A stretch of DNA of 64,000 bases from Microbacterium schleiferi (GCF_015565955.1 NZ_CP064760.1:682001-746000), one strand, 5' to 3'; shown: positions 47,546 through 58,531, numbered from the stretch's first letter. Numbers and translations are program-made. The notes: a model not told the origin generated them from the sequence alone.

Positions 47546-48361
47546 GTGATCTCAGTAGCTCGTCGCTATACCAGCGCTGAACTTCGACAGTCGGGGATGG
47601 GCCGCGCGGCGCTCCGATCGGCCTTGCGCTCCGGGTCGTGGCTCCGAGTTCGACGAGATGTCTACTTAGCAGCTGACACTCCGACACCGCTCGTGCGGGC
47701 CGCCGCTGTCGGCGGTCGCCTCGACTGCGTGTCCTTGTTGCGGCTGCGAGGCGTCTTCGTCGCTGAACGGCACAGTCTGCATGTGCAGTTCGAGCGCGAC
47801 GCGAGTCGGCTCCCGTCGCGTGATGGCGTCGTGGCTCACTGGCGAACCTCAACCGCTGCGCGCAGCGATCTCGTCTGCGGAATGATTGAGGCACTCGTCC
47901 AGGCTTGTCGATGCCAGCCCGCTCGGTTCGCGGTTGCGACACTCGACAGCGCGTGGCATCAGGGACTTGTTACGGAGAGTGAGGTCGCCGAGGTCTTCTG
48001 TCGGCTGCCGCAGCGGTACCGGAAGCTTCGGAATCTGCTCGATCCGCGAGCCGAGTCCGGAACGGAAACGCTCGTCAGACTGATGCTGAGATCGCTGGGG
48101 GCTTCCTTCGTGCTCCAAGCGGAGCTCGCTGGGGTTGGACGGGTGGACTTCATCGTTGACGGATGGCTCGTGGTCGAGTGCGACAGTGTTGCCTTCCATG
48201 GTGATGAGCGCTCGCAGCGGCGAGACCGTGCTCGGGATCTCGCTGCCGCCATCGGCGGCTACGTCACCGTCAGGTTCCTGGCCGAGGACATCCTGTACCG
48301 CCCGGAGCGTGTTCGAGAGGCGCTGCGGTTGCTTCTCACTCACGGCGCCAGGCGTCGCTAA
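47546..48361 (+). CDS. DUF559/Vsr-like endonuclease-domain protein with AbiEi-like N-terminal domain
   Basis: This 271-residue protein has an N-terminal winged-helix-like domain (about 1-85, text such as SALRSGSWLRVRRDVYLAA) as in AbiEi-type antitoxin domains. The C-terminal domain (about 165-270) resembles the DUF559 / very-short-patch-repair endonuclease fold, with E174, D201 in GRVDFIVDGWLVVECDS, E211 and a following His. Such proteins are very common in actinobacteria, often variable between strains, and have no established role. Defence, repair or toxin-antitoxin functions are proposed only by similarity. It is flanked on both sides by palindromes with the same arms, and its TAA stop is inside the right one. 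Confidence 0.7.
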   Translation: MISVARRYTSAELRQSGMGRAALRSALRSGSWLRVRRDVYLAADTPTPLVRAAAVGGRLDCVSLLRLRGVFVAERHSLHVQFERDASRLPSRDGVVAHWRTSTAARSDLVCGMIEALVQACRCQPARFAVATLDSAWHQGLVTESEVAEVFCRLPQRYRKLRNLLDPRAESGTETLVRLMLRSLGASFVLQAELAGVGRVDFIVDGWLVVECDSVAFHGDERSQRRDRARDLAAAIGGYVTVRFLAEDILYRPERVREALRLLLTHGARRR

Positions 48362-48424
48362 CTCCTGCTCGATGGCGTCCCCCGCCCGCCGCGGCGGGCG
48401 TTGGTGGGCGAAGTGCAGGAGTTA
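48359..48424. repeat. Palindrome with TAACTCCTGC arms, right of the DUF559 gene
   Basis: The arms are TAACTCCTGC (48359-48368) and GCAGGAGTTA (48415-48424). An inner CGCCCGCC-GCGGCGGGCG stem lies between them. It is placed between the convergent DUF559 and trpS genes, so it can serve as a bidirectional terminator. Confidence 0.75.
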
Positions 48425-48438
48425 GGGCACACCCCGAC

Positions 48439-49452
<1,014 letters not shown>

Positions 49453-49483
49453 CTAGGCCGCGGTGGGGTCGGCTCCGGTGCGC

Positions 49484-50332
49484 TCAGCGACCGACGCTGT
49501 AGTCGGCGACGACGGGAGCATGGTCGCTCCAGCGGGTGTCCCAGGAGGGTGCCCTGTCGATCCGGTAGGCGGTGACCCGGTCGGCCAATGGAGCTGTCGC
49601 GAGGTGGTAGTCGATGCGCCACCCGGTGTCGTTGTCGAAAGCCTGCCCGCGGTTCGACCACCACGAGTAGGGTCCATCGACCTCGCCGGCCCAGCGGCGT
49701 CCGACATCGACCCACCCGAGCCCGGTGCCGGTCGTCCCATCGATGCACTCGATCTCGGTTCCCTCGGGCGCGAGGATGCGGTCAAGATAGGCGCGTTCGC
49801 GGGGCAAGAAGCCCGCCTTCTTGAGGTTGCCCTTCCAGTTGCGGATGTCGAGCTGACGGTGCCCGACGTTCATGTCTCCCATGACCAGAGCCAGCGGCGA
49901 GTGCGCGGCCAGGTGGGGGAGGCGTGACTGCATCGCGTCCAAGAACGCGTACTTGGCATCCTGCTTCGGGGTGCCGTCCTCTCCGGAATGGACGTAGACA
50001 CTCACCACGGTGAGGGTCTCGCCGTCGATGTCGAAGTCCGCCTCGATCCACCGTCCCGACTGGTCGAGCGGCTCCGGCCCGAGCACCGTGCGGACCGCCG
50101 CGGCCTCCACGCGGCTTGCCACGGCGACGCCCGAGCGGCCCTTCTGGAGTGCTTCGTGATGCACGATCCGCCATCCGGGCAGGGCAGCTGTCAGCTGCTC
50201 CTCATTCGCTCGAACCTCCTGCAGCGCCATGATGTCGACGCCCGCCTGATCGATCCACTCGAGCATCCCCTTGCGGGTGGCAGCGCGGATGCCGTTGACG
50301 TTGATGGAAGCGATACGAACTGTTCGGGGCAC
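49484..50332 (-). CDS. xthA: Exodeoxyribonuclease III / AP endonuclease
   Basis: This 282-residue enzyme cuts at abasic sites and degrades from 3' ends. Active-site motifs are IASINVNGIRAA near the N-terminus, LQEVRANEEQ (metal Glu), GDMNVGHRQLDIRNWKGN, and the terminal WSDHAPVVADY (Asp-His). The longer upstream frame is not supported. The GTG at 50332 gives the normal N-terminus, and a TAGGCT box (50340-50345, minus strand) fits a leaderless transcript. It lies beside trpS on the same strand. Confidence 0.93.
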   Translation of the reverse strand: MPRTVRIASINVNGIRAATRKGMLEWIDQAGVDIMALQEVRANEEQLTAALPGWRIVHHEALQKGRSGVAVASRVEAAAVRTVLGPEPLDQSGRWIEADFDIDGETLTVVSVYVHSGEDGTPKQDAKYAFLDAMQSRLPHLAAHSPLALVMGDMNVGHRQLDIRNWKGNLKKAGFLPRERAYLDRILAPEGTEIECIDGTTGTGLGWVDVGRRWAGEVDGPYSWWSNRGQAFDNDTGWRIDYHLATAPLADRVTAYRIDRAPSWDTRWSDHAPVVADYSVGR

Positions 50333-50408
50333 GCGCTTCAGCCTAGGTGTCGTCACCGACACGCGAGCCCGCGCTACGCTCTGAGCACTCCCAGACCGGC
50401 ATCCGATT

Positions 50409-51077
50409 GTGAGGGCGACAGTGCCACGACCGCCGCTCAGCCGCGCCTGGCGTGCTGCCGTCTTCGTGACGGGCTGGATCATTCAACTTGCCGTCGCAGC
50501 GACCGGCGTCGTTGTCATTCGCTTCGATTCCATCGACGGCCTGCTGATCTGGTGCCTCGGCGGCTCGCTCTACGCGATCGGGGCGATGATCGTGCTCGCT
50601 GTCCTCGCGCGGCGAGACACACCGGCACCCGAGACCGTGGCGATCGAGAAGAGCTGGTGGGTGAGCGTGATGGTCGCCGCTGTCACGATTCTGCCCAGCT
50701 TCGTCGGCGTGTTCGCAGCGGTGACGGTCGTCATTTTCGATGACGGGACGGACTATGGTTTCCTCTTTCGCCTCATCGGGATCTGGGCGATGGTGCTCTC
50801 CTGGGGGCTCCTGCACTGGGGATTCGCGCAGTGGTACATGTACCGCTATCGCGTTGCCGCAGACCCACCGCTGCGCTTCCCGAGAACCCCGGAGCCGTCG
50901 ATCGTCGACTTCACGTATCTCGCCTTCACGATCGGCACGACGTTCGCGGTGTCAGATGTCGAGACCCACTCGTCACGCATCCGATGGCTGATGACGCTGC
51001 ACTCGGTCATCTCGTTCTTCTTCAACGGCGCGATCGTCGTGTTCGCCCTGAGCCGGCTGACGGCATTCGGGGCTTGA
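50409..51077 (+). CDS. DUF1345 membrane protein
   Basis: This 222-residue protein has about five to six membrane helices. The segment SIVDFTYLAFTIGTTFAVSDVETHSSRIRWLMTLHSVISFFFN (shown here only as a family landmark near residues 155-197, key residues D-F-x-Y and S-D-V) is the DUF1345 signature. Function is unknown. The start could also be the GTG at 50421. It is divergent from xthA and convergent with the YihY gene. Confidence 0.75.
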   Translation: MRATVPRPPLSRAWRAAVFVTGWIIQLAVAATGVVVIRFDSIDGLLIWCLGGSLYAIGAMIVLAVLARRDTPAPETVAIEKSWWVSVMVAAVTILPSFVGVFAAVTVVIFDDGTDYGFLFRLIGIWAMVLSWGLLHWGFAQWYMYRYRVAADPPLRFPRTPEPSIVDFTYLAFTIGTTFAVSDVETHSSRIRWLMTLHSVISFFFNGAIVVFALSRLTAFGA

Positions 51078-51092
51078 CGGGCCGGCGTCGAT

Positions 51093-52321
51093 TCAGACGA
51101 GACCGTCCAGGGCGCTGGGGCGGCGCGGCTGGGGCGGTGTGGATGCCTCCACCTCGTCGAGCTCCCGTTCGGCCCGACGCACATCGCGGGTTGCTGCCCA
51201 CCGCGCGTGCCACGGCGCAGCATCTCGCGCCTCCTGGGCGGTGCGCAGCCGCACCTGGGCGGCAAGGAGCAGTGCGGCATGCTCCTCGGCCAGCTGCTCC
51301 GCCTCGGATTTCTCCAACAGCGGGATGTTCTCGTCGCGGGCAGAGATGGCGATCCACGCCGCCCCGACGAGCATGATGATCCCGATGAGGCGGAACCACA
51401 GCAGCAGACCCACGAAGATGGCGAAGGTGGCCAGCAGCGCGTTGGTCGGCGTGTAGCTGAGCAGCCAGCCCGCGCCGAGCTGGAGCACGGTGACAGCCGC
51501 CCCAGCCAGCAAGGCTCCTGGCCAGATCGTGCGCCAGCGCAGGCTCGTTCCCGTCAGGAATCGATACAGCGCCGCCAGAGCAGCAGCATTGATCGCGAAC
51601 GAGATAAGGAGGGTCGCAGTGCGTACGCCGATCGAGAACCACACCGAGCCGGTGTCGAGTCCGAGCAGCGAGAACACGATGTCCAGCGCCCAGGTGCCCG
51701 CGGCGCCGAGCCCGCCGCCCACGAGCAGCAGGATGCCGAACAACGCCGCCGCCAGAAGGTCACCGCTCTTGAGGAGCAGGTAGGGGCGCCGGTCAGGGGC
51801 AGCACGAAGATCTCGCGGACGGCGCGGCGTGAGAACGTTACCCAGCCGATCGCCGTCCAGACCAGAGTGACGAGAGCTATCGCACCCGTGATCCCGAACA
51901 GGCTCGCGGAGTTTGTGGCGATTTCGGCCACGGCATCCGGGGTGATCGGACCGTCCTTGTCGATCAATCCGGGGATGTAGGTGTTGATGAGGTCGATCAG
52001 ATTCTGGATGGCCTCGTCGCTGCCGCCGAGCCAGAGGCCCGCGAGAGCGAACGCAACGTAGACGGCGGCGAAGATCGCGAACAGCGCCTGATAGCTCACT
52101 CCCGCCGCGAGCAGAAAGCCGTTGGCGATGAGGAAGTGGCGCCAGACGCGCACCGGAAACCACGCCAGCGTCTGCTTGGTGACCCGGGTGGCGAAGGAGA
52201 TCGGCTCTTCGAATCGGGTGAGCAGCCGCTCCTGGGTGTCTTCCCACCGTGCACGCAGCGTTTCCTCCCGCTGCTGCGCGTCGCGCGCGGTATCGCGGCG
52301 ATTGCGGTCGGACGAGCTCAC
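51093..52321 (-). CDS. YihY/BrkB-family membrane protein, frameshifted in the middle
   Basis: This is an integral membrane protein of the YihY (virulence factor BrkB) family, with six helices, often annotated as ribonuclease BN-like although that activity is not its role. The first part (from 52321) contains GVSYQALFAIFAAVYVAFALAG and reads well to REIFVLPL. The second part is in another frame, from DRRPYLLLKSGDLLAAALFG to the end at 51093. Adding one base to the G4 run at 51796-51799 rejoins them as LPPDRRPYLLLK, giving 409 residues. The span is one base short of a multiple of three. The C-terminal 90 residues are charged and helical. Confidence 0.82.
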
Positions 52322-52330
52322 GTTCTCAGG

Positions 52331-53545
52331 TTATCGAGGGTCGCGCGCGGCATCCGTTTCGGCAGCGGTGCGCGAGTCCGTGCGGAACCACCGGACCACC
52401 GACAGGGATGCCGCGAGCACCGCCGCCGGGATGAGGAACGCGATCGCCAGTCCCGGACCGTCGGCGAGCAGCCCGACGATGACGGCTCCGAGGATCGCGC
52501 CTGCGTAGTTGAAGATGTTGACCCGGGCGATCACCTGGTCGGAGTGGGCGGGGGCGAGGTCGCCGGCGGCGCCGAACGTGACGGGGATGAGGATGCCGGT
52601 CGCGGCGCCCGCGAGGGCGAAGCCGGCGATTGCGGCGGCCTCGAACGGCAGAAGCGCCACTGCCACGACGCCGATCACCGAGACGACGATGGCGCCGGCG
52701 ACCAGGCGTCTCCGGCTCATGACTCCGAGGAGTCGGTCGGTCGCGAGACGGGTGATGAGCACGCAGACCTGGTAGGCGGCGTATCCGAGCGGTGCGAGCG
52801 CGGGGAGGGCTCCCAGGTCATCCTGCAGATAGACCGTGCTCCAGGTGCTTACTGCCGAGTCGACGACGAACACTGCCAAGATGACGAAACCGAATGCCCA
52901 GATGCCCGCTCGGGGGAGCCGAGCGCGCTCGGCGGCGGGAAGGGCCGTATCGATCGCCACCTCGCGGGCGAACAGACGGATGCCGATGACCGCGATGAGG
53001 AGGATCGCGATGCCCGCCGTTCCGATCGCCACTCCCGCCGCGAACGGGGATGCCGCGATGGCGGACACGAGCAGGGCTCCCGCGATCGCGGCAGCGGTGT
53101 AGGCGGAGAAGAAGCCGCCGAGGAGGGGCTTGCCATGCGCGCGCTGCACGATGACGCCCTGCATCGCCGTTGCGGCATCCACGCACCCGAGGCCGATGCC
53201 GTACACCGCGAAGAGCGAGACGAAGAGGGGGAACGGTGTCGGGAGGGCGATGGCGGGGAGGGCGGCTGCCTGAAGGAGGAGGCCCACGACGAGTGCGGTG
53301 CGGCTTCCGAACCGCACGGCCAGGGCGTTGGCGAGCACGGAACCGCCGGCGGCGGCGATCGCGACACCCAGCACGATGAGCGTGACGACGGTGTCGTCGA
53401 CTCCCTGGCGTTCCTTGAGCGCGGGGAGGGAGGTGACTACGACGGCGTACCCGAGGCCCTGAGCCGCATATGCGGCGAAGACGGCGACGCGCGTGGATGT
53501 CGCTCGCGCAGCGCCAGCGAGGCGGGGCGCGTCTGGGGTGCTCAT
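52331..53545 (-). CDS. MFS transporter (unknown substrate)
   Basis: This 404-residue major facilitator protein has twelve predicted helices. The first half contains YAAQGLGYAVVVTSLPALKERQG and the loop region AVRFGSRTALVVG. The second half begins after a cytoplasmic linker at about residue 205. No substrate-specific motif is recognised. It lies 9 bp downstream of the YihY gene on the same strand. The 114 bp between its start and sdhB contain no clear feature. Confidence 0.82.
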   Translation of the reverse strand: MSTPDAPRLAGAARATSTRVAVFAAYAAQGLGYAVVVTSLPALKERQGVDDTVVTLIVLGVAIAAAGGSVLANALAVRFGSRTALVVGLLLQAAALPAIALPTPFPLFVSLFAVYGIGLGCVDAATAMQGVIVQRAHGKPLLGGFFSAYTAAAIAGALLVSAIAASPFAAGVAIGTAGIAILLIAVIGIRLFAREVAIDTALPAAERARLPRAGIWAFGFVILAVFVVDSAVSTWSTVYLQDDLGALPALAPLGYAAYQVCVLITRLATDRLLGVMSRRRLVAGAIVVSVIGVVAVALLPFEAAAIAGFALAGAATGILIPVTFGAAGDLAPAHSDQVIARVNIFNYAGAILGAVIVGLLADGPGLAIAFLIPAAVLAASLSVVRWFRTDSRTAAETDAARDPR

Positions 53546-53659
53546 TCGGCCAGAGTAGCGAGCCGAGAGCCGTCGGCCGAGAAGAACCTCACAACCTCAA
53601 CGCTGCATGAGGGTGGTGCGGCCCGGATCAGGTACTGCGCGCCGTTGGTGAGGCCCGGC

Positions 53660-54472
53660 TCAGGCCTTGCCGCGAAGAACCGCCTGCTTGACCTCGGCGA
53701 TCGCCTTCGTGACCTCGATACCGCGGGGGCATGCCTCGGTGCAGTTGAAGGTCGTGCGGCAACGCCACACGCCCTCTTTGTCATTGAGGATGTTCAGGCG
53801 CACGCCTGCCGCGTCGTCACGCGAATCGAAGATGAACCGGTGGGCGTTGACGATCGCGGCGGGGCCGAAGTACTGACCGTCAGTCCAGAACACGGGGCAC
53901 GAGGAGGTGCAGGCCGCGCACAGGATGCACTTGGTGGTGTCGTCGAAGATCTCGCGGTTCGTGATCGACTGGATGCGCTCCTTGCCGGGCTCCGGCGTCG
54001 AGTTCGCGATCAGGAACGGCTGCACCTCGCGGTAGGACGCGAAGAAAGGCTCCATGTCGACGATGAGGTCCTTCTCCAGCGGCAGACCCTTGATGGCCTC
54101 GACGTAGATCGGCTTGGAGATGTCGAGGTCCTTGATGAGGGTCTTGCAGGCGAGGCGGTTGCGTCCGTTGATGCGCATCGCGTCCGAGCCACAGATGCCG
54201 TGGGCGCAGGAACGGCGGAAGCTGAGCGACCCGTCGACCTCCCACTTGATCTTGTGGAGAGCGTCAAGCACGCGGTCGGTCGAATACAGCTCGACGTCGT
54301 AGTCCACCCAGCGGGGCTCGGCATCCACCTCGGGGTCGAAGCGACGGATGATGAAGGTCACCAGGAACGCTTGGATGCCCGTGGGGTCAGCGGACTGCTC
54401 GACACCGCCCTGCGCATCAGCGTCCTCGGTCGCGTTCGTGGCGGCATCCGTGGAGACAAGCGTCGCGCTCAT
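53660..54472 (-). CDS. sdhB: Succinate dehydrogenase iron-sulphur subunit
   Basis: SdhB carries electrons from SdhA to quinone. The [2Fe-2S] ligands are in RSCAHGICGSDAMRINGRNRLAC, given here by its Cys positions only (three Cys before NGRNRLAC and the last Cys). The [4Fe-4S] motif is CILCAACTSSC and the third cluster motif is CTEACPRGI. It is 270 residues long with an N-terminal extension of about 30 acidic residues, typical of actinobacteria. It is the last gene of sdhCDAB, 2 bp after sdhA. Confidence 0.96.
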   Translation of the reverse strand: MSATLVSTDAATNATEDADAQGGVEQSADPTGIQAFLVTFIIRRFDPEVDAEPRWVDYDVELYSTDRVLDALHKIKWEVDGSLSFRRSCAHGICGSDAMRINGRNRLACKTLIKDLDISKPIYVEAIKGLPLEKDLIVDMEPFFASYREVQPFLIANSTPEPGKERIQSITNREIFDDTTKCILCAACTSSCPVFWTDGQYFGPAAIVNAHRFIFDSRDDAAGVRLNILNDKEGVWRCRTTFNCTEACPRGIEVTKAIAEVKQAVLRGKA

Positions 54473-54474
54473 CG

Positions 54475-56280
54475 TCAGTACTTCCTCTCCATCGGCTGGT
54501 AGCGGGTGATGACCACGGGCTTCCAGTCGAGCCGGATGTGGTCATCCGCGACCGACGAGTGCGGGTCGCCCGTGAGGTAGGCCATCGTGTGCTGCATGTA
54601 GTTCTCGTCATCACGCTTGGGGTAGTCATCGCGCATGTGGCCGCCGCGGCTCTCGAGCCGGTTGCGGGCGGTGACGACGACGACCTCAGCGATGTCGAGC
54701 AGGAATCCGAGCTCGACGGCTTCGAGCAGGTCGGTGTTGAACCGCTTGCCCTTGTCGTCGACGTGGATGTTGAGGTAGCGGGCACGCAGTTCTTCGATGA
54801 CGCCGAGCACGTGCTTCAGGGACTCCTCGGTGCGGAACACCTGAGCGCCCTTGTCCATCTCGTCCTGCAGCTTCTTGCGGAGGACCGCGATGCGCTCCTG
54901 CCCGGGGTTGTTGCGGAGGCCCTCGATCATCTCGAGAACACCCGCGGCAGGGTTCTCCGGCAGGTCGACGAAATCGGCGGTCTTCACGTACTCGACCGCA
55001 TACTGGCCGGCGCGCTTGCCGAACACGTTGATGTCCAGGAGCGAGTTGGTGCCGAGGCGGTTCGAGCCGTGCACCGAGACGCACGCGCACTCGCCAGCGG
55101 CGTACAAGCCCGGAACGACGGTCTCGTTGTCGGCGAGCACCTCGGCCTTGATGTTGGTCGGGATGCCGCCCATCGCGTAGTGGGCGGTCGGCATGACCGG
55201 CACCGGCTCGACGACCGGGTCGACACCCAGGTAAGTGCGCGCGAACTCGGTGATGTCGGGGAGTTTGGTCTCGAGAACCTCAGCGCCCAGGTGCGTGCAG
55301 TCCAGGAGGACGTAGTCACGGTGGGGTCCCGCGCCGCGGCCTTCGGCGACTTCCTGCTGCATGCAGCGGCTGACGATGTCGCGGGGGGCGAGGTCTTTGA
55401 TGGTGGGCGCGTAGCGTTCCATGAAGCGCTCGCCACTCGCGTTGCGCAGGATCGCACCTTCGCCACGGGCACCCTCGGTCAGCAGGATGCCGAGACCGGC
55501 AAGCCCGGTCGGGTGGAACTGGAAGAACTCCATGTCCTCCAGCGGCAGGCCCTTGCGCCACACGATTCCCACGCCGTCACCGGTGAGGGTGTGGGCGTTG
55601 GAGGTCGTCTTGTAGATCTTGCCGAACCCGCCCGTGGCGAAGATCACGGCCTTGGACTGGAAGACGTGGAGCTCTCCGGTTGCCAGTTCGTAGGCCACGA
55701 CGCCCGCGACCTGGGTGTTGCCGTCGGCATCCTTGACCGTGATGAGGTCGAGGACGTAGAACTCGTTGAAGAAGTTGATGCCGAGCTTGACGCAGTTCTG
55801 GAACAGCGTCTGCAAGATCATGTGGCCGGTGCGGTCGGCGGCGTAGCAGGCGCGACGGACGGGGCTCTTGCCGTGGTCGGCGGTGTGTCCGCCGAAGCGC
55901 CGCTGGTCGATCTTGCCCTCGGGGGTCCGGTTGAAGGGCAGGCCCATGTTCTCGAGGTCGATGACCGCGTCGATGGCCTCTTTCGCGAGGATCTCGGCGG
56001 CGTCCTGGTCGACGAGGTAGTCGCCGCCCTTGACAGTGTCGAAGGTGTGCCACTCCCAGGAGTCCTCTTCGACGTTTGCCAGGGCTGCCGCCATGCCACC
56101 CTGGGCGGCGCCGGTGTGAGACCGGGTCGGGTACAGCTTCGAGATGACCGCCGTCTTCGCGCCGGGGCCCGCCTCGATGGCCGCGCGCATCCCGGCGCCG
56201 CCGGCGCCGACGATGACGATGTCGAACTGGTGGTAGTGGACGCCGTCCTTGACGACGCTTTCGGCGCTCTGAGTAGTCAC
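54475..56280 (-). CDS. sdhA: Succinate dehydrogenase flavoprotein subunit
   Basis: SdhA oxidises succinate to fumarate with covalently bound FAD. The 601-residue protein has the dinucleotide motif [10 protein letters not shown], the FAD-attachment His in [11 protein letters not shown], the active-site segments FQFHPTGL and [10 protein letters not shown], and the C-terminal RLDWKPVV. It begins with GTG at 56280. It lies between sdhD (36 bp upstream) and sdhB. Confidence 0.97.
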   Translation of the reverse strand: MTTQSAESVVKDGVHYHQFDIVIVGAGGAGMRAAIEAGPGAKTAVISKLYPTRSHTGAAQGGMAAALANVEEDSWEWHTFDTVKGGDYLVDQDAAEILAKEAIDAVIDLENMGLPFNRTPEGKIDQRRFGGHTADHGKSPVRRACYAADRTGHMILQTLFQNCVKLGINFFNEFYVLDLITVKDADGNTQVAGVVAYELATGELHVFQSKAVIFATGGFGKIYKTTSNAHTLTGDGVGIVWRKGLPLEDMEFFQFHPTGLAGLGILLTEGARGEGAILRNASGERFMERYAPTIKDLAPRDIVSRCMQQEVAEGRGAGPHRDYVLLDCTHLGAEVLETKLPDITEFARTYLGVDPVVEPVPVMPTAHYAMGGIPTNIKAEVLADNETVVPGLYAAGECACVSVHGSNRLGTNSLLDINVFGKRAGQYAVEYVKTADFVDLPENPAAGVLEMIEGLRNNPGQERIAVLRKKLQDEMDKGAQVFRTEESLKHVLGVIEELRARYLNIHVDDKGKRFNTDLLEAVELGFLLDIAEVVVVTARNRLESRGGHMRDDYPKRDDENYMQHTMAYLTGDPHSSVADDHIRLDWKPVVITRYQPMERKY

Positions 56281-56316
56281 GGGTGCTGTGCTTTCGATGT
56301 CAGGTGAGCGGCGGGA

Positions 56317-56775
56317 TTACGAGGCGCAAATGCCGATGATCGTTTCGGACGCGGTGGCCGGGTCGAACCCGATGCAGGGGTCGAAGGTGAAGACCACGAG
56401 CGTGCCGAGCAGGATCAGAAGCGCTGCGGTGACCCAGATCGCCGTGACCAGCACGGTGCGGGTCTTGGCGTGGGTCACGTAGTCGTTGGTGATGGTGCGC
56501 ATGCCATTTGCGCCGTGGATCAGCGCGAGCCACAGCATCAGGACGTCCCACCACTGCCAGAACGGGTTGGTGAGCTTGCCCGCGACAAACGCGAAGTCGA
56601 TTGCGTGGATGCCGTCGCCCACCATGAGGTTGACGAAGAGGTGGCCGAAGATCAAGACCACGAGCACCATGCCGGAGGCTCGCATGTAGACCCAGCCCCA
56701 CTTTTCGAGGTTCACACCACGGCGGCGAGGGGTGCTGTGCGCAGAACGGGGTTCTGCGATCGCGGGAGCGCTCAT
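56317..56775 (-). CDS. sdhD: Succinate dehydrogenase hydrophobic membrane anchor subunit
   Basis: This 152-residue anchor has three membrane helices and contributes to quinone and haem binding. It shows RASGMVLVVLIFGHLFVN, with a candidate haem His, and ALIHGANGMRTITNDYVTH. The ATG at 56775 overlaps the sdhC stop by a single base (TGATG-type), and a longer frame upstream is not supported. Confidence 0.9.
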   Translation of the reverse strand: MSAPAIAEPRSAHSTPRRRGVNLEKWGWVYMRASGMVLVVLIFGHLFVNLMVGDGIHAIDFAFVAGKLTNPFWQWWDVLMLWLALIHGANGMRTITNDYVTHAKTRTVLVTAIWVTAALLILLGTLVVFTFDPCIGFDPATASETIIGICAS

Positions 56776-57209
56776 CAGTGACCGCCTCCCATCCCGCTGA
56801 AGACATTGATGAGGTGACGGGGGGTGAACCCGATCATCGTCACCGCCCAGACGCCGAGGACGATCCACCAGAGCTGACGCTGGTAGCGGGCGCCCTGCGA
56901 CCAGAAGTCCACGATGATGATCCGCAGACCGTTGTACGCGTGGTACGCGATGGCGCCGACCAGGAAGACCTCGCCGATCCCCATGATCGGGTTCTTGTAG
57001 GTGCCGATCACGGCGTTGTAGGCCTCGGGGGATACCCGGATGAGCGCCGTATCGAGGATGTGGACCAGAAGGAAGAAGAAGATGGCCACGCCGGTAATGC
57101 GATGCAAGACCCACGACCACATGCCCTCGTGACCGCGGTACAGCGTTCCACGAGGGGTCTTGGAGGTGGTTTCGGATACCGACGGTGTGACGCGTGCTGG
57201 TGCAGACAC
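56775..57209 (-). CDS. sdhC: Succinate dehydrogenase cytochrome b556 subunit
   Basis: This 144-residue subunit has three membrane helices. The SdhC signature is present as RGHEGMWSWVLHRITGVAIFFFLLVHILD (landmarks S-W-x-x-H-R-I-T-G and a haem-ligand His in LVHILD). The GTG at 57209 follows AGGGAGG, which decides the start against an upstream in-frame ATG. It is the first gene of sdhCDAB. A minus-strand TAGGAT box at 57303-57308 is a possible -10. Confidence 0.9.
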   Translation of the reverse strand: MSAPARVTPSVSETTSKTPRGTLYRGHEGMWSWVLHRITGVAIFFFLLVHILDTALIRVSPEAYNAVIGTYKNPIMGIGEVFLVGAIAYHAYNGLRIIIVDFWSQGARYQRQLWWIVLGVWAVTMIGFTPRHLINVFSGMGGGH

Positions 57210-57415
57210 GGTCGTCCTCCCTGGATCGAACACGAGCGGGGCGGTCAGTGCCCCAACAGGAACCTGACGCAGGCTCCCCGGCGTCACTCGGGCGCGAGTC
57301 CCATCCTATTGCGCTGGGCGAGAGCTCGGCTCTTAGGGCACCCTTAGTCCGGGGGTATCGCTGCTCGTCACCTCTGCGACACGTGGCCGAAAGGACGCCC
57401 CAGTAGCCTGGGCGC

Positions 57416-58531
57416 ATGTCCCAGGTGATCTCCGACTTCTACGCCGTCATCCCCGCGGGAGGCATCGGCAGCCGACTCTGGCCGCTCTCGCGTGCCGACG
57501 CGCCGAAGTTCCTCCACGACCTCACCGGATCGGGTCATTCCCTTCTGCGCGACACGTGGGACCGACTCGAGCCTCTGGCCGGCAGTGAGCGCATCGCCGT
57601 CGTCACGGGACGCGCGCACCGTGCCGCAGTCGAGGCCCAGCTGCCGGGCGTGCCTGATCGCAACGTCTTCCTCGAGTCCGAGCCTCGCGATTCGACGGCA
57701 GCGATCGGGCTGGCAGCTGCCGTGCTTGTGCGACGCGAGCCCGAGGTGATCATCGGGTCCTTTGCGGCAGACCACGTCATCCGGGTTCCGCACCTGTTCC
57801 AGTGGGCGGTGCAGCAGGCTGTCGCGGTGGCGCGGCAGGGATACATCTGCACGATCGGCATCCAACCCTCAGAGCCCTCGATCGGCTTCGGGTACATCAA
57901 GAAGGCCGATGAGCTTCTTGTCGACGGCGCGCCGGAGGCTGCAACCGTCGAGCGCTTCGTGGAGAAACCCGACCTCGAGACCGCGCGCACCTACTTCGCC
58001 GACCGCTCCTACCTCTGGAACGCGGGCATGTTCATTTCCCGTGCCGATGTTCTGCTTGCCGAGATCGAGGCGAACAACCCCGAGCTCCACGCCGGACTGA
58101 TGGAACTCGCCGAGGCATGGGATGACCGCGACCGTCGTGGACCTGTCGTCGACCGCGTCTGGCCCGGTCTGACGAAGATCGCGATCGACTACTCGGTCGC
58201 CGAGCCCGCCGCTGAGAAGGGCAAGCTCGCGGTGATCCCGGGTCACTTCGACTGGGATGACGTTGGAGACTTCGCGAGCCTCGCCAAGCTCAACTCGCAC
58301 GGGCGCAAGAACGATCTCGCGATTCTCGGGGGGAACGCGCGGATCCTCTCGGACGCATCCAGCGGCATCGTTGTCTCACAGACCTCACGGGTCATCAGCC
58401 TCATCGGTGTGCAGGACATCGTCGTCGTCGACACCCCCGATGCTCTCTTGGTGACCACGAGCGAGCACGCGCAGCGCGTCAAGGGGGTGGTCGACGCGCT
58501 CAAGCTCGGCGGGCGCGGCGACGTTCTCTGA
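57416..58531 (+). CDS. manC: Mannose-1-phosphate guanylyltransferase
   Basis: This enzyme makes GDP-mannose from mannose-1-phosphate and GTP, for glycan synthesis. The 371-residue protein has the nucleotidyltransferase signature AGGIGSRLWPLSR near residue 14, FAADHVI, GFGYIKKADE, FVEKPD, WNAGMF and GHFDWDDVGD. It lacks the C-terminal isomerase domain of bifunctional ManC/AlgA. The ATG is probably leaderless (TAGCCT at 57404-57409). It is divergent from sdhC, with a gap of 206 bp. Confidence 0.92.
   Translation: MSQVISDFYAVIPAGGIGSRLWPLSRADAPKFLHDLTGSGHSLLRDTWDRLEPLAGSERIAVVTGRAHRAAVEAQLPGVPDRNVFLESEPRDSTAAIGLAAAVLVRREPEVIIGSFAADHVIRVPHLFQWAVQQAVAVARQGYICTIGIQPSEPSIGFGYIKKADELLVDGAPEAATVERFVEKPDLETARTYFADRSYLWNAGMFISRADVLLAEIEANNPELHAGLMELAEAWDDRDRRGPVVDRVWPGLTKIAIDYSVAEPAAEKGKLAVIPGHFDWDDVGDFASLAKLNSHGRKNDLAILGGNARILSDASSGIVVSQTSRVISLIGVQDIVVVDTPDALLVTTSEHAQRVKGVVDALKLGGRGDVL

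Noticed and set aside
47359..48424. The DUF559 gene as a passenger of the IS1380 element
   Set aside because: The inverted repeats and the 5-bp duplication end the IS at 47358, before this gene.
52136..54502. Open frame of about 790 codons on the plus strand
   Set aside because: It is antisense to the YihY, MFS and sdhB genes, has a composition typical of GC-rich shadow frames, and shows no domain text.
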